A stretch of 64,000 nt of DNA, taken from NCBI RefSeq assembly GCF_003008555.2, contig NZ_CP027665.1, positions 3,472,001 to 3,536,000 on the forward strand. The letters are read 5' to 3'. A model generated the notes under the pieces. That model made no database searches, had not been told where the DNA came from, and worked only from the letters and a program-made list of their open reading frames with translations. Position numbers and translations under genes: made by a program. This document shows positions 29,514-40,209 of this stretch, piece by piece (positions within the stretch are counted from its first letter, which is position 1; every line of letters starts with the position of its first letter). This stretch comes from Pukyongiella litopenaei. Lineage in GTDB: Bacteria > Pseudomonadota > Alphaproteobacteria > Rhodobacterales > Rhodobacteraceae.

Positions 29514-31811
29514 GTGACAGGCCGCCAGATTTCGCAGACCGATACCGCGCAGGCGGCTGTCAGCAGCAGGGTGCTGGTGATACTGGTGGTGGCGATGCTG
29601 GGGCTGGGCTACGCGCTGCTGTTGGCTCCGCCGGGGCTTCCGCGCATCATGGCGTTTGCCGCCGCCGCGACCATGGCGTTGGTCGCACTGGGCCATGCCG
29701 CCGTGGGCTGGATCGCGGGTCTGACGAGGTTCAGCGCCGGCCGCGCCGTGGTGGGGCTGATCGCACGCGATGCGATGCCGGGTTTCGTGACCGATGCCGA
29801 CGGTGTGATCGAGATGCGCAATGCCGCCGCCGTGACCCGGTTCGGCGACGATGCGTCGGAAACCCTGGCCGGAACGTTGCGCGGGCTGTGCGCGGAACCG
29901 GCGGCGATCATCCTGCGGCTTCAATCCCGCGCCCGGCGGGACGGGGCCGCGCATGAGGATTTTCTCAGCCGCCGCGACCATGTCCGCCTGCATGTGCATC
30001 GGATCGGGCATGGCCGGTTGCTGTGGCGGATCGAACAGATCGCCGACCGTCCGGGTGAACCGGGGGCAGATCTGCTGTCGATCCCGATGATCACCGTCGG
30101 GCGTGCCGGCGCGGTCCTCTACATGAACGATGCGGCGCGGGCGCTCGCCGGGCGGCGCGTGAAATCGCTCGACCGGCTGTTCGCGGATGGCGAGGTGACG
30201 CCGGGCGGGGTCATGCGGCTGAGCGCGGCGGACGGAACGGTTCCGGTGATCGTTCACGAACCAGAACCGGGCAGGGGGCGGCGCGAGCTGTTCATCCTGC
30301 CGGTGGCCGAGGACCTGGCGGCGGGAGCGGGGCCGGATTTCGAAACCTTGCCGGTGCCAATGCTGCGGATCGAGGCCTCCGGCCGGATCCTGAAGGCGAA
30401 TGACCTGGCCAAGACCCTGCTGGGTGTCGAGATCGGTCCCGATACCGGGATCGGCCAGGTGATGCAGGGGCTCGGGCGGCCGGTTTGCGACTGGCTGAAG
30501 GACACCGCCGAGGGCCGGAAACAGCAGCAATCGGAATTCCTGCGGCTGACGCGGCGTGACCGCGAGGTGTTCGTCCAGGTCACGCTCAGCCGGGTGGCCG
30601 ACGGCAACGGCGCCGAGGTCATCGCGGTTCTGAACGATGCCACCGAACTCAAGACGCTCGAAGCGCAGTTCGTGCAGAGCCAGAAAATGCAGGCGATCGG
30701 CCAGCTGGCCGGCGGCGTGGCGCATGATTTCAACAACCTGCTGACCGCGATCTCGGGCCATTGCGACCTGTTGCTGCTGCGCCATGACCAGGGCGACCAG
30801 GACTACGGCGACCTCGTGCAGATCAACCAGAATGCAAACCGCGCCGCCGCACTGGTCGGCCAGTTGCTGGCGTTTTCCCGCAAGCAGACCCTGCGCCCCG
30901 AGATGCTCGACCTGCGCGAGACGCTGTCGGACCTGACCCATCTGCTGAATCGTCTCGTCGGTGAGCGGATCACCCTGAGCCTGAGCCACGATCCGGTGCT
31001 GCGCCCGATCCGGGCCGACAAGCGGCAGCTGGAACAGGTGCTGCTGAACCTCGTCGTCAACGCCCGCGACGCGATGCCCGATGGCGGCGAGATCCGGGTT
31101 TCGACCGAGGCCGTGCGGCTCGATGACCCGCTGGACCGCGACCGCGCCCAGGTGCCGCCGGGCGATTATGTCTGCGTGCGGGTCAGCGACGACGGGGTCG
31201 GCATCGCCCCGGACAAGCTGCAGAAAGTGTTCGAACCCTTCTATACCACCAAGCGCGTGGGCGAGGGGACCGGGCTGGGCCTGTCCACCGCCTATGGCAT
31301 CATCAAGCAGACCGGCGGCTATATCTTCGTCGACAGCGTGGTGGGGCGCGGCACCGAATTCACGCTCTACATTCCGGTGTTCGACGGTGAACCCGATGCC
31401 GAGGTAACCGCGCCGGCACCGGCCGCGCCGGCCATTTCGCCGCATGGCGAAGGCGTCGTGCTGCTGGTCGAGGACGAAGCGCCGGTGCGGGCGTTTGCGT
31501 CGCGCGCGTTGCGGCTGCGGGGCTACACGGTGATCGAGGCCGAATCGGCCGAAGATGCGCTGCGCACGCTGGAAGATCCCGAACTGGACGTGGATGTCTT
31601 TGTCACCGATGTGGTGATGCCGGGCATGGACGGGCCGAGCTGGGTGCGCGAGGCGCTGAAGACGCGACCGGATGTGCGGGTCGTGTTCGTTTCCGGCTAT
31701 GCGGAAGGCGCATTCGGCGACACGCAGCCCGCGGTTCCGAACTCGGTGTTCCTGCCAAAACCGTTTTCCCTGAACCAGTTGACGGACACGGTTCATCAAC
31801 AGCTTCACTAG
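29514..31811 (+). CDS. cckA: Hybrid sensor histidine kinase CckA
   Basis: A 765-residue membrane kinase at the top of the CckA-ChpT-CtrA phosphorelay. Two N-terminal helices (about 18-70) precede PAS-like regions (about 85-380). The HisKA domain follows with the H-box GGVAHDFNN (His about 403) and then the HATPase with [14 protein letters not shown] and [14 protein letters not shown]-terminal receiver has acceptor Asp near 698 in [12 protein letters not shown]. This domain order and the H-box match CckA. GTG 29514 is chosen as start with a GGAGAGG ribosome site just before it; no in-frame ATG is available. In Rhodobacterales this pathway controls motility and gene transfer agents more than division. 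Confidence 0.93.
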   Translation: MTGRQISQTDTAQAAVSSRVLVILVVAMLGLGYALLLAPPGLPRIMAFAAAATMALVALGHAAVGWIAGLTRFSAGRAVVGLIARDAMPGFVTDADGVIEMRNAAAVTRFGDDASETLAGTLRGLCAEPAAIILRLQSRARRDGAAHEDFLSRRDHVRLHVHRIGHGRLLWRIEQIADRPGEPGADLLSIPMITVGRAGAVLYMNDAARALAGRRVKSLDRLFADGEVTPGGVMRLSAADGTVPVIVHEPEPGRGRRELFILPVAEDLAAGAGPDFETLPVPMLRIEASGRILKANDLAKTLLGVEIGPDTGIGQVMQGLGRPVCDWLKDTAEGRKQQQSEFLRLTRRDREVFVQVTLSRVADGNGAEVIAVLNDATELKTLEAQFVQSQKMQAIGQLAGGVAHDFNNLLTAISGHCDLLLLRHDQGDQDYGDLVQINQNANRAAALVGQLLAFSRKQTLRPEMLDLRETLSDLTHLLNRLVGERITLSLSHDPVLRPIRADKRQLEQVLLNLVVNARDAMPDGGEIRVSTEAVRLDDPLDRDRAQVPPGDYVCVRVSDDGVGIAPDKLQKVFEPFYTTKRVGEGTGLGLSTAYGIIKQTGGYIFVDSVVGRGTEFTLYIPVFDGEPDAEVTAPAPAAPAISPHGEGVVLLVEDEAPVRAFASRALRLRGYTVIEAESAEDALRTLEDPELDVDVFVTDVVMPGMDGPSWVREALKTRPDVRVVFVSGYAEGAFGDTQPAVPNSVFLPKPFSLNQLTDTVHQQLH

Positions 31812-31832
31812 GCTGGCCGGATCTGCGCCGGG

Positions 31833-32426
31833 TCAGCCGATCCGGTCGTAAAGCTCGAACTCCCGCGCGCATTTCTGCCGCAGCCGTTTCTCGACCCCCG
31901 GCGACAAGGTGACCGGCATCTCGGGCGATACGTTTTCGCGCCCCGTCTGCACCGGCATCCCCAGCCGTTGCTGCAGGAAATCGGTCAGGGCGGCAGGGGT
32001 TTCGTAGCGGAACAGATGGGTGATCGAGGTGCCGTTCGGGCGCGGTTCCAGGAACGTGGCCTGGCTGCCAACATCGGCGAAACCGGGCCGGTTTCCGCGC
32101 AGGTAACCCCGCACGAAATCGTCAAAGCTGATATCGTGGGTGGCGTTGGGATGGCCGCGCATGCAGGGACGGCGGCGATACCTGAACCAGCTGCCGAGCC
32201 AGTCCACGGGCTCGCGCATGACCGCCAGCGTTTCCATCTCCGCGTTGCACACCTTTTCGAACATCGGCCGGAAAAACCGGTTGTAGCGGTAGAGCGGCGC
32301 GTGTTTCAGCTCGGGCGGGTTGGCCACGACGATATCGGCGCGGTCGCGCAGGGCGGATTGATAGGCCGTGCTCCCGGTCTTGGGCACGGCGAGAAACACG
32401 AGACGTTCCTTAAAGAAAACAAGCAT
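31833..32426 (-). CDS. Sulfotransferase-family protein
   Basis: A 197-residue protein with a 5'-phosphosulfate-binding-like loop (LAVPKTGSTAYQSAL, residues about 11-25) and a later MREPVDWLGSWFRYR segment resembling the 3'-phosphate-binding region of PAPS-dependent sulfotransferases. Homologues near recA in Rhodobacterales are sometimes labelled gamma-glutamyl kinase, which the motifs do not support. ATG 32426 (MLVFFKERLVFLAVP) gives a compact protein; the frame is open upstream but without sense. It is divergent from recA and converges on cckA. The acceptor is unknown. Confidence 0.75.
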   Translation of the reverse strand: MLVFFKERLVFLAVPKTGSTAYQSALRDRADIVVANPPELKHAPLYRYNRFFRPMFEKVCNAEMETLAVMREPVDWLGSWFRYRRRPCMRGHPNATHDISFDDFVRGYLRGNRPGFADVGSQATFLEPRPNGTSITHLFRYETPAALTDFLQQRLGMPVQTGRENVSPEMPVTLSPGVEKRLRQKCAREFELYDRIG

Positions 32427-32548
32427 ATCCGTCGAGTTCCTGCGTCTGGGTCCGGGGCAGGCTGGCGTATACGCCTTCTTAACACAATTGCGAAAAGGTA
32501 AGATAAGGCGAAATTCCGATTGAAATGTTCTCTTTTTGATCTCATAAG

Positions 32549-32563
32549 GAACAAGAGGCGAAC
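32549..32563. promoter_or_regulatory. SOS (LexA) box of recA
   Basis: GAAC-N7-GAAC, the reverse complement of the alphaproteobacterial LexA box GTTC-N7-GTTC, lies 56 bases before the recA start. LexA binding is expected from the family rule; the lexA gene with its own perfect box is in the same window. Confidence 0.88.
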
Positions 32564-32618
32564 AAAGCAGCGGTTGCCGTGCCAGAACGGGCATGACAAT
32601 AAGGAGGACAACGGGACG

Positions 32619-33686
32619 ATGGCGGATCTTCTGACTATGGACGGCAAGAAAAACACCGACCGGCAAAAAGCGCTCGACAGCGCGCTGGCGCAGATCGAAC
32701 GGCAATTCGGCAAGGGGTCGATCATGAAGCTGGGCGGCGACAACGCCCTGCAGGAAATCGCGGCCAGTTCGACCGGGTCGCTGGGGCTCGATATCGCGCT
32801 GGGGATCGGCGGTTTGCCGATGGGCCGCATCGTCGAGATCTACGGGCCGGAAAGCTCGGGCAAGACCACGCTGACGCTGCATTGCATCGCCGAGCAGCAG
32901 AAACGCGGCGGTGTCTGCGCCTTTGTCGATGCCGAGCACGCGCTGGACCCGCAATATGCGCGCAAGCTGGGCGTCGATCTGGACGAGTTGCTGATCAGCC
33001 AGCCGGATACTGGTGAACAGGCGCTGGAAATCACCGATACGCTGGTCCGGTCCGGCGCGGTGAACATGGTCGTGGTGGATTCGGTTGCGGCCCTGACGCC
33101 GAAATCCGAACTCGAAGGCGACATGGGCGACAGCAGCGTCGGCGTCCATGCCCGGCTGATGAGCCAGGCCATGCGCAAGCTCACCGGGTCGATCAGCCGG
33201 TCGAACTGCATGGTGATCTTCATCAACCAGATCCGCATGAAGATCGGGGTCATGTTCGGCAGCCCCGAAACCACCACCGGCGGCAACGCGCTGAAGTTCT
33301 ATTCCTCGGTGCGGCTCGACATCCGCCGCATCGGCGCGATCAAGGATCGCGACGAGGTGGTCGGCAACGCCACCCGCGTCAAGGTGGTCAAGAACAAGGT
33401 CGCGCCGCCCTTCAAGCAAGTGGAATTCGACATCATGTATGGCGAAGGCATCTCGAAGATGGGTGAATTGCTCGATCTCGGCGTCAAGGCCGGCGTGGTC
33501 GAGAAATCCGGGTCCTGGTTCAGCTATGGCGACGAACGGATCGGGCAGGGGCGCGAGAACGCCAAGTCCTACCTGCGCGAACATGCCCGCGTCGCGCTCG
33601 AGATCGAGGACAAGATCCGCGCCGCCCACGGGCTCGACTTTGACATGCCGCCCGAACTGGATGGCGACGACGTGCTGGAAGCCTGA
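32619..33686 (+). CDS. recA: Recombinase RecA
   Basis: A 355-residue DNA-dependent ATPase that forms the strand-exchange filament and stimulates LexA self-cleavage. Walker A is GPESSGKTT (residues 76-84), and the block [14 protein letters not shown] is the family signature. ATG 32619 ([10 protein letters not shown]) is chosen because AAGGAGG lies 11 bases before it; the longer frame upstream overlaps the SOS box. A terminator follows before alaS. Confidence 0.98.
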   Translation: MADLLTMDGKKNTDRQKALDSALAQIERQFGKGSIMKLGGDNALQEIAASSTGSLGLDIALGIGGLPMGRIVEIYGPESSGKTTLTLHCIAEQQKRGGVCAFVDAEHALDPQYARKLGVDLDELLISQPDTGEQALEITDTLVRSGAVNMVVVDSVAALTPKSELEGDMGDSSVGVHARLMSQAMRKLTGSISRSNCMVIFINQIRMKIGVMFGSPETTTGGNALKFYSSVRLDIRRIGAIKDRDEVVGNATRVKVVKNKVAPPFKQVEFDIMYGEGISKMGELLDLGVKAGVVEKSGSWFSYGDERIGQGRENAKSYLREHARVALEIEDKIRAAHGLDFDMPPELDGDDVLEA

Positions 33687-33736
33687 CCGAACGGCCGGAA
33701 ATACCGGCCCCCGTTCGGGGCGTGGAAACCAGTTGC

Positions 33737-33766
33737 ACGGGGCGCCCGGATCGGGCGTCCCGTTTC
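33737..33766 (+). terminator. Terminator after recA
   Basis: A 12-bp GC-rich stem, ACGGGGCGCCCG (33737-33748) / CGGGCGTCCCGT (33752-33763), with one G-T pair and a 3-base loop, is followed by TTT. It lies about 50 bases after the recA stop. Confidence 0.75.
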
Positions 33767-33846
33767 GGTTCGGGTGCTGTGGACACGGGGCGGGCGCGGG
33801 GCTAAACCTGCGCGAACCCGCAATCCCTGCGTGCCGAGAGAAGCCG

Positions 33847-36501
33847 ATGCCAACGCTGAACGAGATCCGAACCACCTTCCTGAACTACTTTGCCCGGCAG
33901 GGCCACGAGATCGTGGACTCGAGCCCGCTGGTGCCGCGCAACGATCCCACGCTGATGTTCACCAATTCGGGGATGGTTCAGTTCAAGAACCTGTTCACCG
34001 GCATCGAGACGCGCGACTACAAACGCGCCACCACGGCGCAGAAATGCGTGCGGGCAGGCGGAAAACACAACGATCTCGACAATGTGGGCTATACCGCGCG
34101 TCACCACACGTTCTTTGAAATGCTGGGCAATTTCAGTTTTGGCGACTATTTCAAGGATGACGCGATCCGGTTCGCCTGGGAACTGATCACCCGCGATTTC
34201 GATATCGACGCCAACCGGCTGTGGACGACGGTCTACCACACCGATGACGAGGCCTTCGACATCTGGAAAAAGGTTGGCGTGCCCGAGGAGCGGATCATCC
34301 GCATCGCGACGAGCGACAATTTCTGGCAGATGGGGCCGACCGGCCCCTGCGGCCCCTGCACCGAGATCTTCTTTGACCACGGGCCGGAGATCTGGGGCGG
34401 CCCGCCGGGAAGCGCCGAAGAGGATGGCGACCGGTTCATCGAGATATGGAACCTCGTCTTCATGCAGAACGAACAGTTCGAAGACGGCTCGATGGTCGAA
34501 CTGGACATGCAATCGATCGACACCGGCATGGGGCTGGAGCGGATCGGCGCGCTGCTGCAGGGCAAGCACGACAATTACGACACCGACCTGATGCGCAGCC
34601 TGATCGAGGCCAGCGCCGAGGCGACATCCACCGACCCGGACGGGCCGGGCAAGACCCATCACCGGGTGATTGCCGATCATCTGCGCTCGACCTCGTTCCT
34701 GATGGCCGACGGGGTGATGCCGGCCAATGACGGGCGCGGCTATGTGCTGCGCCGGATCATGCGCCGGGCGATGCGGCATGCGCATCTGTTGGGGGCAGGC
34801 GATCCGCTGATGCACCGGCTGGTCCCCGCGCTGGTCGGAAAAATGGGCGCGGCCTATCCCGAACTGGGCCGGGCACAGGCGCTGATCGAGGAAACCCTGA
34901 AACTGGAGGAGACCCGGTTCAAGGCGACGCTCGAGCGGGGGCTGAAGCTGCTGGACGACGAGCTGGCAACGCTGCCCGACGGTGCGCCGCTGCCGGGCGC
35001 GGCGGCGTTCAAGCTCTACGACACCTATGGGTTCCCGCTCGATCTTACCCAGGATGCGCTGCGCGAACGGGACCGCACCGTGGACACGGACGGGTTCGAC
35101 GCCGCCATGGCCGAACAGAAGGCCAAGGCGCGCGCCGCCTGGGCCGGATCGGGCGAAGCCGCGGATGCCACGATCTGGTTCGATGTCGCGGCCGAACATG
35201 GCGCGACCGATTTCCTCGGCTACGACACCGAAACCGCCGAAGGCCAGGTGGTCGCGCTGGTCAGGGATGGTGCCGAAACCGACACCGCCGAGGCCGGCAG
35301 CGGCGTGCAGATCGCGCTGAACCAGACCCCGTTCTATGCCGAGGCAGGCGGCCAGGTCGGCGACAGCGGCATTATCCGCACCGCCGGCGGTGTCGCCCGC
35401 GTGACCGACACCCGCAAGACCGCCGGGGTGTTCGTCCATATCGCCGAGGTGACCGAGGGCACCATCGCCTGCGGAGAGGCGGCGGTGCTGGAGGTCGATC
35501 ACACCCGCCGCACAGCGATCCGGGCCAACCACTCGGCCACCCATCTTCTGCACGAGGCGCTGCGCCGCGCCCTGGGCGATCATGTGGCCCAGCGCGGGTC
35601 GCTCAACGATGCCGACCGGCTGCGGTTCGATTTCAGCCATACCAGGGCGCTGACGGGTGACGAACTGGGGCGGGTCGAATCCGAGGTGAACGAGTTCATC
35701 CGCCAGAACAGCCCGGTGGAAACCCGGATCATGACCCCGGACGACGCCCGGGCGCTGGGGGCGCAGGCGCTCTTTGGCGAGAAATACGGCGACGAGGTGC
35801 GCGTCGTTTCGATGGGCCGTCTGGATGGGTCCGGCAAGGGCGCCGATGGCGACACCTATTCGCTGGAACTGTGCGGTGGCACCCATGTCCGGCGCACCGG
35901 CGATATCGGGGAGTTCGTGCTCTTGGGCGACAGCGCCAGCAGCGCCGGGGTCCGCCGGATCGAGGCGCTGACCGGCACCGGGGCCCATGACCACCTGGCG
36001 GGCCTGCGCGCCATGCTCGATGCGGTGCAGGGTGAGTTCAAGACCACGCCCGACCGGCTGCTGGACCGGCTGCGGGCCGATCAGGCCAAGATCCGCGAAC
36101 TGACCAACGAGATGGCGCAGCTGCGGCGCGATCTGGCGATGTCGGGCGGTGGTGCGGCGGCTCCCGAGGCCCGCGACATCAACGGCGTACCGCTGCTGGC
36201 GCAGGTGCTCAGCGGGGTGACCGGCAAGGATCTTCCCGCGCTGATCGACGAACACAAATCCCGGCTGGGATCGGGCGTGGTGCTGCTGATTGCCGATGCC
36301 GGCGGCAAGGCCGCGGTGGCCGCGGGGGTGACCGACGATCTGACCGGCACCGTGTCTGCGGTGGACATGGTCCGCGCGGCGGTGGCCGTTCTCGGCGGCA
36401 AGGGGGGCGGTGGCCGCCCCGACATGGCGCAGGGCGGGGGCCGCGACGTGGCCAACGCGGATGCCGCGATCAAGGCGGCGGAACAGGTATTGGGAGGTTG
36501 A
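33847..36501 (+). CDS. alaS: Alanyl-tRNA synthetase
   Basis: An 884-residue class II synthetase. The catalytic domain (about 1-440) has the start [28 protein letters not shown] and motif 2 region [18 protein letters not shown]. The editing domain carries the zinc motif [11 protein letters not shown] and, later, [12 protein letters not shown]-terminal coiled coil and oligomerisation domain end in a glycine-rich stretch. All expected domains are present and the length is normal. ATG 33847 follows GAGAGAAG. The gene is followed by a DUF1330 gene with a one-base gap. Confidence 0.98.
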   Translation: MPTLNEIRTTFLNYFARQGHEIVDSSPLVPRNDPTLMFTNSGMVQFKNLFTGIETRDYKRATTAQKCVRAGGKHNDLDNVGYTARHHTFFEMLGNFSFGDYFKDDAIRFAWELITRDFDIDANRLWTTVYHTDDEAFDIWKKVGVPEERIIRIATSDNFWQMGPTGPCGPCTEIFFDHGPEIWGGPPGSAEEDGDRFIEIWNLVFMQNEQFEDGSMVELDMQSIDTGMGLERIGALLQGKHDNYDTDLMRSLIEASAEATSTDPDGPGKTHHRVIADHLRSTSFLMADGVMPANDGRGYVLRRIMRRAMRHAHLLGAGDPLMHRLVPALVGKMGAAYPELGRAQALIEETLKLEETRFKATLERGLKLLDDELATLPDGAPLPGAAAFKLYDTYGFPLDLTQDALRERDRTVDTDGFDAAMAEQKAKARAAWAGSGEAADATIWFDVAAEHGATDFLGYDTETAEGQVVALVRDGAETDTAEAGSGVQIALNQTPFYAEAGGQVGDSGIIRTAGGVARVTDTRKTAGVFVHIAEVTEGTIACGEAAVLEVDHTRRTAIRANHSATHLLHEALRRALGDHVAQRGSLNDADRLRFDFSHTRALTGDELGRVESEVNEFIRQNSPVETRIMTPDDARALGAQALFGEKYGDEVRVVSMGRLDGSGKGADGDTYSLELCGGTHVRRTGDIGEFVLLGDSASSAGVRRIEALTGTGAHDHLAGLRAMLDAVQGEFKTTPDRLLDRLRADQAKIRELTNEMAQLRRDLAMSGGGAAAPEARDINGVPLLAQVLSGVTGKDLPALIDEHKSRLGSGVVLLIADAGGKAAVAAGVTDDLTGTVSAVDMVRAAVAVLGGKGGGGRPDMAQGGGRDVANADAAIKAAEQVLGG

Positions 36502-36502
36502 G

Positions 36503-36787
36503 ATGGCTGCACTCTGGATTGCGCATGTGACCGTGACGGACGCGGAAGCCTATGGAAAATATGCCGAACTGGCCGGTCCGGCGATCGCCAAGCATGGCGG
36601 GGAATTCATCGCGCGGGGGGGACGTTTCGTGCAGCTCGAAGGCAAGGAGCGCCCGCGCAATGTCGTCGCGACGTTTCCGTCCGTCGAGGCGGCGGTCGAC
36701 TGCTACAACAGCCCCGAATATCAGGAAGCGCTGAGCCATGCGTGGGGCGCCTCCGAGCGCGAACTGATGGTGGTCGAGACCACATAG
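36503..36787 (+). CDS. DUF1330 protein (ferredoxin-like barrel)
   Basis: A 94-residue cytoplasmic protein of the DUF1330 family: an alpha-beta barrel with the opening WIAHVTVTDAEAYGKYAE, the block FIARGGRFVQLEGKERPRNVVATFPS, and the end ELMVVE. It begins one base after the alaS stop behind a GGGAGG site, so it is probably translated from the alaS message. Function is unknown. Confidence 0.9.
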   Translation: MAALWIAHVTVTDAEAYGKYAELAGPAIAKHGGEFIARGGRFVQLEGKERPRNVVATFPSVEAAVDCYNSPEYQEALSHAWGASERELMVVETT

Positions 36788-37014
36788 GGCCGCGCGTGGC
36801 CCTGCCCGCGCCGGGGCATGAAGGCCAGACGGGGCATCTCGTGACAAAGCTGCGATCCGTCCCGGCATCCGGTTGCCGCAGGGCCGCGCTCGCCTGTCAG
36901 ATCGGGCCGGTGGCTTTCCGGATGAACACCTTGAAACCGCCCGCGCGGAAGCGGCCGTATGAAGGTCGTTTCTTGGCTTTACACAAACCTGCCTTGAGCC
37001 TATGAACGCCCCGC

Positions 37015-37090
37015 GCCCCTATAGCTCAGCTGGTAGAGCAACTGATTTGTAATCAGTAGGTCCGCGGTTCGAGTCCGTGTGGGGGCACCA
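37015..37090 (+). tRNA. tRNA-Thr (anticodon UGU)
   Basis: A 76-base cloverleaf: acceptor GCCCCTA with TGGGGGC, D-loop AGCTCAGCTGGTAGAGC, anticodon loop TTTGTAA giving UGU, T-arm GTTCGAGTC, and an encoded 3' CCA. It stands alone, with gltA downstream on the opposite strand. Confidence 0.97.
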
Positions 37091-37219
37091 CCTTATTTCT
37101 CGAAATCCGGGCCGGTGGCGGCATGGACGCATGCTTTGCCGCCTTGTCATTCCTTATGCGCCGTGCCGCTCCACGATGACCTATCGTGTTCTGGAAGGAG
37201 CGGGCAGGGGGCAAACAGG

Positions 37220-37246
37220 ACGGGGCGCCTGATTGGGGCGCCCCGT
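37220..37246 (-). terminator. GC-rich hairpin after gltA
   Basis: A perfect 10-bp stem ACGGGGCGCC / GGCGCCCCGT with a 7-base loop, about 48 bases past the gltA stop. The T-run in the gltA direction is weak, so terminator strength is uncertain. Confidence 0.6.
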
Positions 37247-37293
37247 TGGTGGTGATGCGGGGCGGTACAGCGTGGCCCGCCGTGCCGCCGGTC

Positions 37294-38589
37294 TCAGCGG
37301 TTTTCGATGTCGACGTAGTCGCGCAGGGTCTCGCCGAGGTAGAGCTGGCGCGGGCGGCCGATCTTGTTTTGTGGATCGGCGATCATTTCCTTCCACTGGC
37401 TGATCCAGCCGACGGTCCGTGACAGGGCGAAGATCGGGGTGAACATCGAGGTCGGGAAGCCCATCGCCTCGAGGATGATGCCGGAATAGAAATCCACGTT
37501 CGGGAACAGCTTCTTGTCCTCGAAATAGGGATCGCTCAGCGCCTGCTTTTCTAGTTCCTTGGCCACCTGCAGCTTGGGGTTGTCCTCGATCCCCAGCAGG
37601 TCCAGCACCTCGTCGGCGGATTGCTTCATCACCTTCGCGCGCGGGTCGAAATTCTTGTAGACCCGGTGGCCAAAGCCCATCAGGCGGAACGGATCGTTCT
37701 TGTCCTTGGCGCGTTCGATGTATTCGGGAATGCGGTCGACGGTGCCGATTTCCTCCAGCATCTCGAGACACGCCTGGTTGGCGCCGCCATGGGCCGGTCC
37801 CCACAGGCAGGCGATACCGGCGGCGATACAGGCGAACGGGTTGGCGCCCGAGGACGAGGCCAGCCGCACCGTCGAGGTCGAGGCATTTTGTTCGTGATCG
37901 GCATGCAGCGTGAAGATCCGGTCCATGGCGCGGGCTAGGATCGGATTGACCTCGTATTCCTCGCAGGGCACGGCAAAGCACATGCGCAGGAAGTTCGACG
38001 CATAGTCGATGTCGTTGCGCGGATAAACGAAGGGCTGGCCGATGGTGTATTTATAGGCCATCGCGGCGATGGTCGGCATTTTCGCGATCAGCCGGTGCGA
38101 CGCGACCTCGCGCTGACGCGGGTCGTTGATGTCGGTGCTGTCGTGGTAGAAGGCCGACATCGCGCCGACGACGCCCACCATGATCGCCATCGGATGCGCA
38201 TCCCGGCGGAACCCGCGGAAGAAATTGATCATCTGCTCATGCACCATGGTGTGGTGCGTGATCGTGGATTCGAAGCTCTCCAGCTCGGTCGCGGTCGGCA
38301 GGTAGCCATAGAGCAGCAGGAAGCACACTTCGAGGAAGTGAGATTTCGATGCCAGCTGGTCGATCGGATAGCCGCGGTGCAGCAATTCGCCCTTTTCACC
38401 GTCGATATAGGTGATGGTGCTGTCGCAGCTGGCGGTCGAGGTAAAGCCGGGATCGTAGGTGAACACGCCCGCGGTGCCATAGAGCTTGCGGATGTCGATC
38501 ACATCCGGTCCGGCGGTGGGCGAGAAGATCGGCAGGTCATAGCTCTTGCCGTCAAAGCTCAGCGTTGCGGTTTTCTTGCTGTCAGTCAT
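37294..38589 (-). CDS. gltA: Citrate synthase
   Basis: A 431-residue hexameric type II citrate synthase, condensing oxaloacetate with acetyl-CoA. The active-site blocks are [16 protein letters not shown] (with catalytic His) and [21 protein letters not shown] catalytic Asp lies in the C-terminal part ([20 protein letters not shown]). The N-terminal domain includes the conserved [23 protein letters not shown] segment. ATG 38589 is chosen; an upstream purine-rich GGAAGGGAAAG supports it. gltX lies just upstream on the same strand, separated by 112 bases. Confidence 0.98.
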   Translation of the reverse strand: MTDSKKTATLSFDGKSYDLPIFSPTAGPDVIDIRKLYGTAGVFTYDPGFTSTASCDSTITYIDGEKGELLHRGYPIDQLASKSHFLEVCFLLLYGYLPTATELESFESTITHHTMVHEQMINFFRGFRRDAHPMAIMVGVVGAMSAFYHDSTDINDPRQREVASHRLIAKMPTIAAMAYKYTIGQPFVYPRNDIDYASNFLRMCFAVPCEEYEVNPILARAMDRIFTLHADHEQNASTSTVRLASSSGANPFACIAAGIACLWGPAHGGANQACLEMLEEIGTVDRIPEYIERAKDKNDPFRLMGFGHRVYKNFDPRAKVMKQSADEVLDLLGIEDNPKLQVAKELEKQALSDPYFEDKKLFPNVDFYSGIILEAMGFPTSMFTPIFALSRTVGWISQWKEMIADPQNKIGRPRQLYLGETLRDYVDIENR

Positions 38590-38701
38590 CTTTCCCTTCC
38601 TCTGTCTCGCCTCAATCCATCCTCGGACGGGGCCCATCCGCCGGCACCCGGCCGGCGCGCGGGGCATGATCCGCCCGTTTTCATATGCAGCAGGCCCCCG
38701 T

Positions 38702-40129
38702 TCAGGACCGTTCGGCGCGCGCTGCCGCATCCTGCAGCCGGGCCACGGTTTCGTCGCGACCCAGCACCAGCATCATGTCGAAGACCGACGGCGTTACCGC
38801 GCGGCCTGCCAGCGCGGCCCGCAACGGGCCGGCCAGCTTACCGAACTTGGTGCCTTTCTCCTCGGCAAAGGCCCCGAGCGTGGCGTCCAGATCGTCCCGC
38901 GTCCAGCTAGCAGTTTGCAGGCGCGGCGTCAATTCTGACAGTATACCGTCGGATACCGTTTGCAGGGCCTGTTGCGCCTTCCCATCCGGCTCGATCGGGC
39001 GATCCGTCAGGGCAAAGTGAGCCTTTTCAAGAAGTTCTGGAAAGGTCCGCGCCCGGTCCTTGAGGCAATACATCGCATCGGCCAGCCGTTGCGCCTGCCG
39101 CGTGGTCAAGGCGGGTTGCCCGGTCGCGGCCAGGTAGGCGCCGATCTCTTGCTGCAGCGCGGCGTCTTCGGCATCGGCAATGTGGCGGCCACAGAGATTC
39201 TCGAGCTTCTTGACGTCGAACCGTGCCGGGCTCTTGCCGATTCCGTCCAGGTCGAACCAGTCGCGGGCCTGTTCGTCGGTGAAATACTCGTCATCGCCAT
39301 GGCTCCAGCCGAGCCGGGTCAGGTAGTTGCGCATCCCGGCGGCCGGATAGCCCATCTTCTGGTATTCATCGACACCCGTGGCGCCGTGCCGCTTGGACAT
39401 CTTCTTGCCGTCGGGGCCGTGAATCAGCGGGATATGCGCCCAGACCGGCACGTCCCATCCCATCGCGTCATAGATCATCATCTGCCGCGCCGCGTTGTTG
39501 AGATGGTCGTCGCCGCGGATCACATGGGTCACGCCCATGTCATGGTCATCCACAACAACCGCGAGCATGTAGACCGGTGTGCCGTCCGAACGTAACAGGA
39601 TCATGTCATCGAGCTGGTCGTTGCGGATGGTCACATCGCCCTGCACCCGGTCGCGGATGACCGTTGTGCCGTCCTGCGGGGCCTTGATGCGGATCGCATG
39701 GGGGGCATCGGGATGGGTGGACGGGTCGGCATCGCGCCAGGGGCTGCGAAACAGGGTGCTGCGGCCCTCGGCGCGGGCGGCATCGCGAAAGGCGGCGATC
39801 TCGTCCTGGGTCGAAAAGCACTTGTAGGCCTTGCCTTCGGCCAGCAGCTGGTGGGCCACCTCGGCGTGGCGGTCGCTGCGTTCGAACTGGCTGACCACCT
39901 CGCCGTCGTGATCCAGCCCCAGCCATGCGAGCCCCTGCAGGATCGCCGCGGTGGCCTCGGGAGTGGACCGGGTGCGGTCCGTATCCTCGATGCGCAGCAG
40001 GAACCTGCCGCCGCGCCCGCGTGCATAGAGCCAGTTGAACAACGCCGTTCGCGCCGTTCCTATATGCATGTAACCGGTGGGTGACGGGGCGATACGGGTA
40101 ACGACGGGGGCGGATTCGGAGGCGGGCAT
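38702..40129 (-). CDS. gltX: Glutamyl-tRNA synthetase
   Basis: A 475-residue class I synthetase charging tRNA-Glu, possibly also tRNA-Gln. The HIGH motif appears as [10 protein letters not shown], the KMSKS-like motif as KKMSKRHG, and the Rossmann fold contains [14 protein letters not shown]. Many Rhodobacterales carry two gltX copies, so specificity cannot be fixed here. ATG 40129 begins the conserved part; residues upstream of it read like non-coding sequence. It is divergent from comEC with an 80-base gap. Confidence 0.95.
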   Translation of the reverse strand: MPASESAPVVTRIAPSPTGYMHIGTARTALFNWLYARGRGGRFLLRIEDTDRTRSTPEATAAILQGLAWLGLDHDGEVVSQFERSDRHAEVAHQLLAEGKAYKCFSTQDEIAAFRDAARAEGRSTLFRSPWRDADPSTHPDAPHAIRIKAPQDGTTVIRDRVQGDVTIRNDQLDDMILLRSDGTPVYMLAVVVDDHDMGVTHVIRGDDHLNNAARQMMIYDAMGWDVPVWAHIPLIHGPDGKKMSKRHGATGVDEYQKMGYPAAGMRNYLTRLGWSHGDDEYFTDEQARDWFDLDGIGKSPARFDVKKLENLCGRHIADAEDAALQQEIGAYLAATGQPALTTRQAQRLADAMYCLKDRARTFPELLEKAHFALTDRPIEPDGKAQQALQTVSDGILSELTPRLQTASWTRDDLDATLGAFAEEKGTKFGKLAGPLRAALAGRAVTPSVFDMMLVLGRDETVARLQDAAARAERS

Positions 40130-40209
40130 CGGGTCGGTTTTACCTTTTGATAACCATGAGGCGGCTAGGGTTCGCGCCTGTCTATCGGGCTGACAGTCAG
40201 GGGGCAAGC

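Noticed and set aside
32466-32482. CtrA box (TTAACACAATTGCG) upstream of recA
   Set aside because: Second TTAA half-site is missing at the N7 spacing.
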